A stretch of DNA of 64,000 bases from Prochilodus magdalenae (taxonomy: Eukaryota > Chordata > Actinopteri > Characiformes > Prochilodontidae): NCBI GenBank assembly GCA_024036415.1, contig JAMWET010001329.1, positions 124,001 to 188,000 on the forward strand. The letters run 5' to 3'. Under the pieces are notes generated by a model. That model searched no databases and was not told the origin of the DNA. It worked only from the letters and a program-made list of their open reading frames with translations. Made by a program: the position numbers and the translations under genes. Of the stretch, positions 1-13,500 are shown one piece after another. Position 1 is the stretch's first letter, and each line of letters opens with the position of its first letter.

Positions 1-572
1 CCAGATTTACCACTATAGCAGTATTATTAACATCATAGCTAACACACGTTTAGGTTAGCTATATATAGTCATGCATATGTTTGCATATTTTTGTAAATAT
101 TAGAGTAGGAAGCACTGCAACCTTTCATGAACCCTTTAAAGTTATTCTGTGATGAGCCATTTCACATCAAACCAATCTGAATGACTTCCAGTGTCAATGG
201 CTAAATCATGCTGAAAAAATGGAAATCTGTTTACTCTGTATGTATGTACTGTATGTTCTATTAATATTAACACATTTTCTAACACCAGTTTCTAATACAC
301 AGTATACAATAACACTACAGCATTTAGTCATATCCAGGACATATCAGACAAGTTATTGCTAGCTGGTGAGCTAGGCTTCTTTTTTTTATTTACAAAGACC
401 TTTTTTTAAATTCCCATTGATGCACAATATTTATCTGACATGTCATGGAATAGTGGAATATCCTTGCTGCATATTAAAGATCAATTGAACTCAATACAGT
501 CTATATCTATGATTATGTGCTGAACATCATTCATCATAGATTACATTGCCATGTGATTATCAAGTATCTGAC
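1..572. other. rec8 intron or 3' region, nothing recognised
   Basis: AT-rich sequence with no exon that extends rec8 convincingly, although the gene must continue to the left. One open stretch after an acceptor-like CAG near 470 (minus strand) does not resemble the Rec8 C-terminus. Confidence 0.4.
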
Positions 573-621
573 CTGAGATTTCAGAGAAACGAAGGGCAGC
601 CTCTGCAGATTCTCTTAGCAC
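573..621 (-). CDS. rec8: rec8 exon 14 (last exon seen)
   Basis: Encodes [16 protein letters not shown] plus one base. It resembles human EVPREALEPSVPLMVSLEIS. Acceptor GTTCAG, donor GTCAGA. The next exon was not recognised between 1 and 560. Confidence 0.78.
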
Positions 622-1524
622 CTGAACACAGTATGGCAAATATCATTGTCCATATAAATAAAGTAGGGGTGGGTAGTATGATATGTTAACGTTACTGTGA
701 TAAACTATGTTCTGATGTTCTGTTTTCCAGAATCTGAAGTCTGAAATTGGTACTACTCAATGGGTATTTTTAATTAATCCTTGCTAGCTGTTAGAATTCT
801 CTCACCTCCCTACTGGACTCTCTCCTCCACTCCACCTCTTTCTCACCCACCCTCTCTCTTTCCAACTCGGACAGCTCTCCGTCCTCCTCAGGGTGGTATC
901 TGCTGGTGGGGTCGGGGAGGATGACAGGGACACAGCACTGTTTCCATAGTGACTGGAGGTCGAAGTGGAGAAGCACTGCAACAGAATTTGCGTCAGCTGA
1001 GGGTCTATAATTTTTCTAAATGAGTTAAATTTAATAATGTCCTTTCTGTGTATCCTGTGGTTTTAACTGCTGTCATTGTGCCTGTTAGGTTGCGTCAGGG
1101 GATTCCCTCTAGCCAAGGTCACGTTTGGACAAAACATTAAATTTAGCTTAAACAGCTGAAGGAAAAAGCCCTATGGATAAAATATTCCCAGATAGCATGC
1201 CCCTGCACATGGGAGACTGGAATACTACTGCGATAAGACTAATGTGTGTTCTGATTGGGCAACACCTTATGCTACATTTGACTGCTGTAGTATGTTGGTC
1301 TGCTGAAGGGCATCGGCTTAATATTAGCATTACAGTGATACTATATCGGTACCGGTGCAGATACAAGCCCTTAAAGACAGTAGCGGAGTCGGCAATAAAG
1401 AATCCTGGTACTGTGAAGCAATTTCCGATGCGCAAGTGCGTACTTCCAGTAGATGGACCTTAACTGAAGCAAGCAACACAGCAGTTATTTCAGATCTGAA
1501 CAGTAATAGCTGTATTGCAAGTAT

Positions 1525-1557
<33 letters not shown>

Positions 1558-4500
1558 TATCTATGTATACTGTATATATGTCTATATACCAGCATGCCAC
1601 AAATAAACTTAGACATTGTAAACTTAGTGAACAAACATTTCAGAGATATATGGAAGGGACAGCCAGTCATAAGGATATTGACAGTCTTTAACATAACAGC
1701 ACGTTATCTGAGTTCTTTTGCACCAGTCGGTCAGATTTCCAGCCCTGGAAAGCTACCTTGTGCTTAGACTACTGTCGGAGAAGCAGAGATAAAAGTCAGA
1801 GGTGGGTTTTAATGGAGTTTATTGAGTCCGGGAGATCGGCAGTGTCAGGGAGACCCGGAGCGTGACAGTATACAAAAAAATGGAATTTCATAAATATTAG
1901 AACTAATAGGCACCTCTTGAGAAGCTATGTTAGATTTACTTTGGAGTTTTGTTAAACTTAGTAGCTCCATTTGAGTTGGTTGATATCAATCCTTGGTATT
2001 GGAAGGCAAAAAGTGTTATCAGTGCACCTAGTATGTAAACTAACGCCAAAAAAAAAAAAAAAAAGGTCAAAACTGTTTTGAGCTTCGTAGGTATAGTGGA
2101 ATGTTAGCTGGAAAATCTAAATGTACTTACTGAACTAATCTGCCTTATTAGAAAGTGTAAATACACTTTTCAGATATCATGTTTGGGTAGAAAATTTCAT
2201 TTTATATTCAGGCATACATTAGCATTTTATTACATTATGTGTTGATGTGAATTCTGCTAATGACAGGCTTCGTTATGTAGGGAGAGTCAATTATCTACAG
2301 CTAAAGCAGAATTTTAAAGTGTGTTAGATGCATTGTGAGATAAGCATAGTAAATGCGTCAAGGCTTACTGTTACAAGGAGAACTGAAGAGATAGGATGAT
2401 GATATCTTGGAAGTCGAGGGAATCGGTGTAAGTACATCAGACTAGAATAGAGGAGTAGAGATAAACAGAAGATAAAAAAGAAGAAGAAATTTTGTCAGCA
2501 GTTTAACACACGTAAAAATTGAATGGATTGATCTGGAATTTCTTCAAACGTATGATCTACTAATAATCTAGGTAATCATGCCTACAATGCAGTGCCTAAC
2601 TAATGGCTTTTGGATCAAGTCAAGTCAGATCAAATTGATTTATATAGCTCTTTTTACAACAGATGTTGTCTCAAAGCAGCTTTACAAAGGATTCTGGTCC
2701 AAGCCTCTGAGCAAGCCAGAGACGACAGTGGCATGGAAAAAACTCCCCCAGAGCAAGAGGAAAAAACCTTGAGGGGAACCATCACTCAAAAAAGGAACCC
2801 ATCCTCTTCAGTTCGACCCCAGACAGCAACAAATGGAGGATAAGAGTTTAAAATTACAGGCAATATTGAAAAAGAACTGTTAGTGACTCTTAGATGATAG
2901 ATGATGATAGTCTATTACAAAGACGTGTTTTTAGGGAGAGGAATAAATGTCTGATTAGTCTGTGATTAAATAGCAGGATCATCAGTACTCTTAATATCTG
3001 AATTTGAATTGAAACAATTCTTGTGACTTTTAGGTTCTTTACATGCAAATCTCGCATCATAAGCCAACCTACACATCAGTTTAGTCTGGGCAGTCCAATG
3101 GCACAATAAATAATAAATAATAAGAATAAAAAAACTTAGCAATAAAAAATACTGAATCACCACTGAAACACTCTCTAGAAAAACATAATTTCTTTATACA
3201 TCTTCTTGGTTTTAGAAATGCCCTAATTTACCTTAAAAATTGTTAACAGAACCAAAACTCATGGCCCAGACCCATAGAAGATTAACCATTATCAGAATGC
3301 ACTTACTGCCAAAGTCAGTTACCACACTGAAACACCATTGAACAAGTGTCGGTTAAATGCTAATCTATGATGTCAGTGAGAGCCAAAACAACTACAACTG
3401 CATCACAGGTAGCACTCCAATAGGATCCTTTTTATTTTAATTTGTCAAACTACTGCTCTGCTAGACCTGTACCGCTTAATGTTAGTGACCTACTCATTTT
3501 CATTAACTTGTGACTGAATGTAAATAGAAACCCTGTAAGCATGTTCTAAAATCTAGCCTTTCCAGCAGGGTGGATAATATCACTATAAACGCACATACTT
3601 TTGGACCGTGTGTGCTGTATATAGACCATACCAATAAACGAGTCTCAGTCAATGGGTTATTGATCTGTCCTCGCATCGCGTCCTGGGAGATCTGTGTGTG
3701 CCTATCAGCGAACATCAGTTGGCGTTTACAGTTTCGTATTTCAGGAGGAACCCTCTCTTCGATCACAGGAATCTGAGAAAGAGGGAAGAAGAGGACACCA
3801 GGAAGTCTGAAATACTCAGGATGTAGTAATGATTCATTTGTATTGATGCCACTGCCTTTCTGTGTTATTCATGTTTCATATTATTGTTGTTACGAAAGTG
3901 GCAGACCGAGCATAAACATGACATGACTTACCGCAGATGCAACAAGATCCACATAATCCAGATCATTAAATATTCTGGGTTTAATTGTTCACAATGGCAT
4001 CAGGCAGACCAGTTAGATGGTATCCCGTATTATACCGTATAATTGTTGTTATGCAACAATAATAAAAGGTAATATAGACACATAAACAACACAACTTCAC
4101 ACCTCACTACTAAACTGCTCTGCCTCTTTTTCCAGCTCTAGGTCTCTCTCACTGGCCTCTGTAGTAGCTGGTATGGCTGTGAGTGGAGGGGTCATATCCA
4201 TGGCCACCATATGCATGGCACCATCCAGTGGTTGCTCAGTGTCCCCAAAGAGCCAAGACTTGTCCTCGGATGTTACGTAATTCAGTCTGGATACAAACAG
4301 ACAGACAGAAAGTGGGAGAGAGAGCACAAACATGACATGACTAACCGTTTAGAGAAGTTGCAACAAGATAAAGAAATTCCAAATCCTTAAATATGCCAGC
4401 TTTAATTGTCCACAGTGGCATCAAGCCAACAAGTTAGATGCTATCCTGCACTAATATGAACATTTTCTTTTATTATTACGAACATTAATAAAAAACATTA

Positions 4501-7500
4501 AAAAATCTTGAATCTTGAGACTTAAGAGTGTCCCAGGATTGCTCTCTAAACTGCTGTGATTCACTATCCTATACACTATGTACCTGTTAACACTTCAGTT
4601 TAAGAGACATCTAAAACACTCTTTGCATGTAGCTATTGAACTCACATGTTATAAAACATCAGTATATATAAATATAGTGTGGCTTAGCATGGCTTTATAT
4701 ATCGTCGCTGTCCAAAGAAAAACAAGTATCTCCAAAATGGCAACTTTACAGGAGAGCCCAAAAACCATATTGAATTTGAATGGAAGTCAATGGAACCAGA
4801 CATTTTTCCAAACAGTTTTGGGCTATTTCTGTTGGTCCATTTATCATGAGATTCTCGCTCAGTGTAAACAGCAGCTGATGGATTCAAATGATGCATAAAA
4901 GTAAATATGGTCAAAAGTGGAGATACATGTTTTTCATTGGACAGCGATGATATGCTTCTAAACTGTGTAACTTAATTTCAGCTTCTGTTTAGTTAAATAC
5001 TAAGTGACATTGGAATGAGGTGGCGCTCATCATAGTCAACAGAGAGTGGCCCTCTGCCAGTCTGTAGCTTTGTTGTCCTGTGCGTTTGCTGCTTGACTTC
5101 GATCTTAAGAACCAGACGCTCACTGTGTCTGTCAGTAAAGCTAGAACCCAACCCTCTATTCCTCAATAAGAACCTGCTGTACATGTGGAGATGTTGTTTT
5201 AAGAAGAAACTGGAGTGGGCTCTTATTTATTTCCAGAGCAGTATGTATGTATATATGTATTTAATATTATTAGTATGACTATTAGTATTATGTCAACTGT
5301 AAAGCACTTTGAGCTGCCAACGATATGAAAGGTTCTCTATAAATAAACATTATTATTATTATTATCATAACAAAAGATAACTCTGCTCTTTATTTACATA
5401 TACTCACTGCTCTAAAGAGACCATTGCAGCTTCTAACTCTTTTGTTTTCTCTCCTTCAGCTGCTCTATCCATCTCCTTATCCTCCACTTCTGCTAGGGTT
5501 AGAGACAGAAATATCATCCACCCATTCCTTACCAAGCCCATTCATTTTATTAGTCTGTCTACCTCACCTCCAAGCACGAACTGATCATGTTGCTGCATAA
5601 GCATGTCGATCTCATGGGCTGTAGCTTCTTGTAACTCTGCCCCTCCAAACTTAGGATCGAGGAAAGAATGTTGAAAACATTGGAGTGAAGAGAAGAAATA
5701 TGAGACCTGGTGACTCACGTGGGGGTGAAAATTTTAAATATAGACTACGGTTTCTACTGCTCAACTGGACGATGACTCAAAGTAATGTAGGCACTAACGT
5801 AGGCAGATAACCCGCGCTTACACAGTGATTTGTGCTCACATGTTCCTGCACACAGATGAGCAGCTGACTTCAACTTCACAAATTAGATTTTGCATGGGGT
5901 AAGCAACAGAAATGAGGTCATGGTTGAAGAGTGGGCAAAAAGTATGCAATTATAGAAGTATAAACAAGGCGGAAATCAGTTTAGTAAGAACTGTGGTAAA
6001 GCAGTTAAGCTATAGTGTACCTCAGCAGTGAGGATAGTTACTGGCTCCTTATCTTTGATGGTAATTGTTTCAGGAGAGACATTGAGGCCTTGAGATTTAG
6101 AGAGAGAAAGAGAGAGTGGGAGAAAGAGAGAATGCTGAACTGATGTTCAAATTACAGTTCAAACGTCCAGTCATATTATTTAGAAATGCATCAGTATGGA
6201 AAATGAGATTCAATGCGATTTTCAATACCTTTCATGTATAAATTGGCTGATACTGATGCCAATGTGTAAACTGAAGAAAAGGGGACTACATAAACTTAAT
6301 TAACCTTATAGAGAATTGTGTACAGTATGTGCATATTTACAAATGCAGTAAAATTAATAAAAGATAAAATAACAAATAAAAGCTTATAATTGATTAAATT
6401 ATTAAATTATAAATTTAACACAGCAGCCTATTAAAATTTAAACGACATGCTCTTACTACAATAAAGGTCACTACATCACTAAATATAACAACAATATGCA
6501 TACACAGCAATAAATGACAGAGATAAGAGTAAATAAATTAACAATAAATTAACAAAAGTAAATAAATCAATGGCTTTGATCTAATTGATCATCTTGTTAT
6601 TTCTTACCTATGGGTGCTGTGTTTTCTTTCCTGGTCTCCAGATGGCGTTCTGGAGATGAAGCCATCATAGGCTGCCAAGGCTGAAAGTGGATAATAAATC
6701 CATTCAGGGTCAACGCACAACAAGGCTATATATCTGTAAAGTCTATACAGATTATTTGTGTATATACTCATAAAAGATGCCAGGAGCAGAATTGGGAAAA
6801 TATGTGTGGCATAAATAGAATATTTTCTGCCAATGGACAAACAGACCAGTTCCAGTTCATCTGTTCAAGTCATGTTTTTATGGACCTTGCACTGTGCACA
6901 TTTGTGGTACTCAGGAAAAGGGTTTCCACAAACTGCTGTCACAACGTTAGAAGCAACTTTAGGAAATGTCTTTGTATGCCGTAGAATTTGCATTGTTAGC
7001 TTGCATGTCTCCTGACATCAGTCAAACCCAGATTCATCCATCACATATCCAGATAGTAAAGCGTGATTCATTAATCATTCATTAATTCATTAAAACCTGT
7101 TGCCTCTGCTCCAGAGTCTATAGGTGTTATGCTTTACACCATTCCAGTGGATGCATAGCACTGTGCATCCTGATCCTAGGCTTGTACACGGTTGTTTGGT
7201 CATGGTAACCCATTTCATGAAGCTCCTGATGCAGAGTTCTAATTTTGTTTCCAGAGGCAGGTTGACGTGATTGACGCAACATATAATAGGTTTACGGCTG
7301 TTTAGGCTCACTGAGCTCCCTGGAACTCAGCAAGGCTTTTGTATGTATATGTGTGGTTGAACCATCTGAACTCAATAACTGGTGTCCACATACTTTCATA
7401 CGGAGTACCTTAGCTTGTAAGAACATGCATTGGCCATTTGCTCAGGCATCCCTACCATATAAGTGCACTTTATAGGTCTCCAATCACATACTGTCGCCCA

Positions 7501-10500
7501 TCTGCTGCACAGTTTACAATGTACCAATCTCAGTACATTGTCAGCACAGTTGTAACATCGAAATGGCAGTGGAATGTTGGTGGGTTCTGTACTAGAACAA
7601 ATTTCTTGCGCACAGCAATGTAGTCAGTGCGAATTCCTAACCTGTGGTAGCTGATAGGGACTGGGCAGCTCACACTCAGCGTCCATTTTCCCAAAGAACG
7701 GAGCCAGAGCTCCCTCTGCCTCTTCCAACAGAAACAGCGAGTCAGGGAGGTTCAGAGCCAACCTGTAAGAGAGCATTTCACCTTAACAGCACTCAACATT
7801 AAAACATTGGCTGCAGTATCAGGGTAAGCCTTGTAAGTCAAGTCTTACCTGCAGAACAGTATGTGTCTGTTCAGGTAAATTACAGTAATGATTTGTGAGG
7901 TGATAGACAACTGCTTGAGTCTGACCTGTCTGGCTTCTGCATGTCGATCTGAGAATGTTTTTCTGAGCGTAGAAAGCGTTCAATGGTCTGCTGGACCTCC
8001 TCTTTAAAGAGACAGATCATATGTTACCCAAACACTGCATTTCATAAATAATATTAATGTCAAAAAGAATGAAAACATGAACTGTAAACATGTTCATATG
8101 CAAGTTTATTGACATGTTGAGTGTATATTTTGTTAATAAGTGACTTCCCCAGCAATGCTGGTAAAACCATGGGTTGCTTCAAGAAAATTCTGTTTGCTGC
8201 TTTTGGTGCTATATGTACGTTTATGACCTAAAACATTATTGCATATACGTAGCCAGAAATGTGGCCAAAGATGCTTTCGACTTTTGGCCAAGCATACGAA
8301 TTCATCTGAGAGGTACTCAGGCTAATCAGTGGGTTATGTTGTTTCACAGCTTTTGTACATTGACATTGCTGCAAAATATCCCTCCCCTAGTTCATCACCC
8401 AATAATCCTCCTCGGCACACATAGTTGCAATCCTCTCCCCAGTATGCTAAAATATGTATGCTAAGATACGCTAACAGGGATTGGCAAACGTGCTCATTAA
8501 TATCCCAATGTCCGTCCATTTTAGTCCAGTCTGTCTGTCCATATTATATGAAGGCCTTCACTGTATGCTTCAATCTATTCCCAATTCCAAATCCCAAATA
8601 CATATAGCCTGGCTAGTTGGCTACTTATTTATTGAACACAAACATATTCAGGCTGTTATGATGATCCTTAAATCTGACTCCAGTTTTGTGCTTAAACAAT
8701 AAAACATTACCCATTCCATTCAATCACGCTGCTTTTGAGGCGGTATAGGACAGATGAGAAAGCTCTGTATTCGGACTGCTTGTATACCTCATGCATTGAT
8801 CTCTGCTATAGAATTAATATATTACAATATGTATTTAATGGTGCAAGGCTGTTAATGGAATGGCTCTTCTTATCTATTCTCTGGGTGTGTCAGCAGTTAA
8901 AAACAGTTAGCTGCTGTCTCTGTCAATGCTGCTGTCAAACACAATTTATTGGGACAATAACAAACAAACAAACAAAAGCCCTTGCAGTATATTTTGTAGT
9001 GTGTGTACTTGCATTAATTTGACCAGTTTTATGAATATATTAATTCTGGGCAATATTTTGAATAACCTAATGTTTGTAAATAAGAGCAAAATACACAGCC
9101 AAGGAACATGAAAAGTGTTAAACTGGCACCTACAGGATTACAGCAAATCAAATTACAAAAATCTAAATCAAATCATCTACTAAAAATGTAGAATAATAAT
9201 TCAAACTTCTGTTAGCTCAGTACTGTGGCAGGTGCCCTGATGAGTGGAATTCTTGACTGCTAGTGACTTTAGCAAATGTTCATATTTACAGTTTGTGGAG
9301 TTCAGGATATGATTATCTTACCCAGCAGAAAGGCACACTGTTGGTGAAAGACAATGACCACTCCATATTGCAGCTGAGAGGAGAGATATAGAGAGAACCG
9401 AGGGCGTGGCAGGCTTGGGTGAAGAGGTGGAACTTGGACTTTCAAGTAGTCAATTATGTCGTCACTGCACACAGACACACATACCCAAAAACAGCTTTCA
9501 ATACCACATTATTTTTGACACAGCAGATGTGGTAAAATATGTGGTCCACTCAGGCATTTGTATATTAGAGACCTACGTAGCTGATGATTTTATACTTTAG
9601 GTGTGTATAATATGTCAAAGTCTTGCCAGTAATAGTAAAAAAACCCAAAAAAAACCACCACACAGATGTTTAGATTTGACCGGCATTCCGAACAGATATT
9701 GGAAGACATATTTATTGTAGTCTGAAAGAACATTCCATAGCTGGGGGCTTTATAGGAGAAGGCGCTTCGCCCTGCTGATAGCTTATTAATTTTAGGAACT
9801 AATAATAAGCCAGCACCCTGTGACCTTAGTAAACGAGAAGGTTCATAATAGGAAATAAGTTCTCAGAGGTAATCAGGAGCGAGCCCGTGTAGGGCCTTAT
9901 ATGTAATAGATTAATTTTATAATCATTACGGAATTAAACTGGGAGCCAATGGAGAATTCCTATTAGAAAATCCTGACAGTAGTGAGTTACAGTAGTCTAG
10001 TCTGGAGGTAATAAAGGCATGTACTAATGTTTCTCCATCATGCAGGGATATCCTATCCTAGTAATATTACCGGTGTGTTGATCAAATGATAAATTAGAGT
10101 CAATTAGGACTCCAAGGTTTTTAACTACTGAGCTGGGTATGACAGGGAGGTCAGCGATATTTAACATTATGTCTGATAGTTTCAGTCTTGCGGCTTTTGG
10201 ACCCAGAAGGAGAACCTCTGTTTTATCAGAATTTAGATGAAATAGAAATTTCGCAACATCCAGCATTTCACATCTCTTGTGCAGGCCTCAAGTTTCTCTA
10301 GTTTGGCTTTGTCATCTGGTTTGGCTGATATGTATAGCTGAGTATCATCTGCATAGCAGTGAAAGTTAATGCCATGTTTACTTATGACTGTGCCCAGTGG
10401 TAGCATATATAGTGTAAATAATAGGGGTGCTAAAATGGAGCCTTGTGGGATTCCATATTTCACTTGTATGATTGGAGGAAACATTGTTTACTTCTACAAA

Positions 10501-13500
10501 CTGACATAGATCGATTAGGTAGGATCCGAACCATGATAAAGGTGTTCTTGAGATTCCAACCCTATTTTCTAATCTTTCTAGTAGAATACTGTGATCTATT
10601 GTGTCAAAAGCTTCACTGAGATCGAAAAGCACAAACAGACAGAGCCTTGACCAGAAGCATAAAGGAGATTTGTTATTTTTACTAGTGCTGTTAATTAGGG
10701 CTGTGGTGGGGCCTAAAATCCAGTTTGAAAATGTTCATATATAGGATTCTTATGCAGATATAAACATAAAGGTTGGGCCACAGCCTTTTCTATGATCTTA
10801 GATAGAAATGATAGATTCATAATAGGTCTGTATTTACACAATACACTAGGATCAAGATTTGGTTTCTTAAGAGTTTTAATAACTGCTAATTTACAAGTTT
10901 TAGGCATGTGACCCATTGTAATGGATGAGTTAACTAACATTAGCAGAAGTTCAATTATAACTGGTAGTACTCTTTTAAGTAATTTTAAAGGATCTGGATC
11001 TAGTGTACAAGTTGTACAATTTAACAAAGAGATGATTTTCTCCGGTTCTTGCTGTGGAAGTGGATAAAAAGCTTCAAGCATTTCAGCACCAGCCTGATTT
11101 TTAGTCATTTTAAAAATATCGCTAAAAAGAAATCTAGAATTGTTTGTTATTTTCAATCAGCAAGGCTAAATATGCTGAGCGTGCTTTAGTGAGTACCCTT
11201 CTGTACTCGAGAAGGCTGTCCTTCCAGGCTCACCATTTCCGCTCTGTTTGGTCCTTGTACCACGGGGCGAGTTTTTTTTGTCTGGCTTTTTAGATCTGCA
11301 GTTGATCTACAAGTATTTTCTAAGCAGTTGGTTAATCTATCTAGCTCGACTGGATCTGCTGGAGAGTAAGCTATGGTCGATAAGTCTGGGAGGATTTCTA
11401 TACATTGTGTAGCGGTAGATGTTAATGAGCGCTTCATACAGTGACGAGGGCACAAGCGAGTATTAAGGCTACGATGTAACTTAAATGAAATTTAGATAAT
11501 GGTCGGAGATTGTTTGAGGGAGCGTATTTAGGTTGTCTTTGTTAATACCCAGAGTCAAAACTAAGTCTAGGGTATGATTACAATAATGAGTAGGCCCTAC
11601 TACATTTTGAGTAATGCCGACAGAGTCTAAGATTTATGTAAAGGCTGTAGTGGATCATCATGTAAATGTTAAAGTCTCCTACAGCTATTACTTTATTACT
11701 GCACACTGCTAAGCTCACTGCAAAGCCACTGAATTCATTTAAGAAATCTGAGTAGGGCAATGGCGCTCTATAAACATTAATTAACGAGAATGCATTCTTA
11801 TTTGTGCCCAGATTAGTTATATTATTAGAAAGAATTTAAAAAGAGGTGAAGGTATCACAGTGTTTCTGGTTAATATCTAAGGTATTTCTGTAGATTACAC
11901 ATACTCCACCTCCTCTGCCTGATAATCTTGGTCTATGTACATTGTTATAACCCACAGGGGTGGCTTCGATTAATGCTAAGTACTCTTCAGGTGGAATCCA
12001 AGTTTCTGTGCAAAAACAGAACATCAAATTTCTGGTGGTTTATAATGTCATTTACGATAACTGCTTTAAAATGAATCTGATATTAAGTAAGCCAAACTGC
12101 AGGTCTGCCGTGTTACTGCTACAGTTTGGAGGCGAGGTTTGAATACTAAGTAAATTTTTGTCAAACTTTTTGTCACTGCATTTCATTCATTTCACTTTAT
12201 TCATAACATTATAGAAGTATATGTGTGAAAGGTTAATGCAGGTAGATGTAGCGCTAATATGTATACTTTATAAATACATATACACAATAAAATGATCAGC
12301 TATAAACATTCACCTACAATTCCCTTATTTGTTCCTATTTTTCCTTTTGTACATTCCACAATTACAAAAAATGAACAAAATTTTTATGCACACTGATCAA
12401 TTTCAGTAATCTACAGACACAGTTAGACTAGTTTTTTGTTATCTTATGGCAGCCCAATCGTATCTAACCCATATACCCATATTTTCATTGAATACCAGCC
12501 ACAGACTACATAATGCAAAAGATGAAAAACACATAGTCTTATGCAGAGACGCTCATGAGTTATATATATAAATAATGTGTAATTGTGTGGGAAATGGGGA
12601 TTGAGAACTAGAAAACCTCGAGCAGAGCAGGAGCAAAATGATTACAGTCCGCTTTTAGCAGGGAGCAGACATTGCTGTCGTTCCGCTCCACTACCATACT
12701 ATGGTTCACGGTGATTTGTTGCTGCAGGAATGGTGCAGAGTGCCTAGAAAGGAAGCAAGATGCTGTTCTGTTAAGTAATGAGATCATTTGCCTTTTAGTA
12801 GAAACCACTGTCAATGATCAAAATTAAGCATCAGGGTAAATCAGAACTTCAGACTAAAGTGGGGGTGGAGGCTGTGCTATAAATGCATCCACATCTGACG
12901 CGTGTAAACATCTGTGGTTATACCACTCGTAAAAAAATGAACCTGCAGATCCCTTGCAAAACCACCCACTGCCACTACTCTCCCCCATCACTGAGTGAAG
13001 TGCTACCCAGCATGGGCACCTGTAAAATGATGTAACAGAATAAACAGTATATACACACATCATCAAAAGAATAGTTGCACCCAGAAGGAATCAACCGTCA
13101 GGAGACATGCAGGCGGTTTGAGTTTAACACTCAGTCAATACGCTCAGAGATAAGCAAGTGCGGGCCTTATCGATATACCTGACTGACCCAATAACCACGA
13201 CTGTAGACATTTAGTGAGTAGTGATCTGTCATGATTACTGCACGACACAGGACTACATACAAGCAGAAATTACAATGACTGTTCTTAAAACCACGTCTGT
13301 GTCGCCAAACACTACAATGGTGTCTTGTCAGACTTTCATGGAGTGACTCAGAATGACAGCATGTCATCTTCAGTGACAAGTTCCACTGTTGTCTTGGTGG
13401 GGAATTTATCCATTTGTGGAGGCACCGTGGTCAGCAGCCAGATTAACGGTTTGTTGTAACACATTACACGTCCAGAGGGCATGGTGTTACTTCGCCTCCA

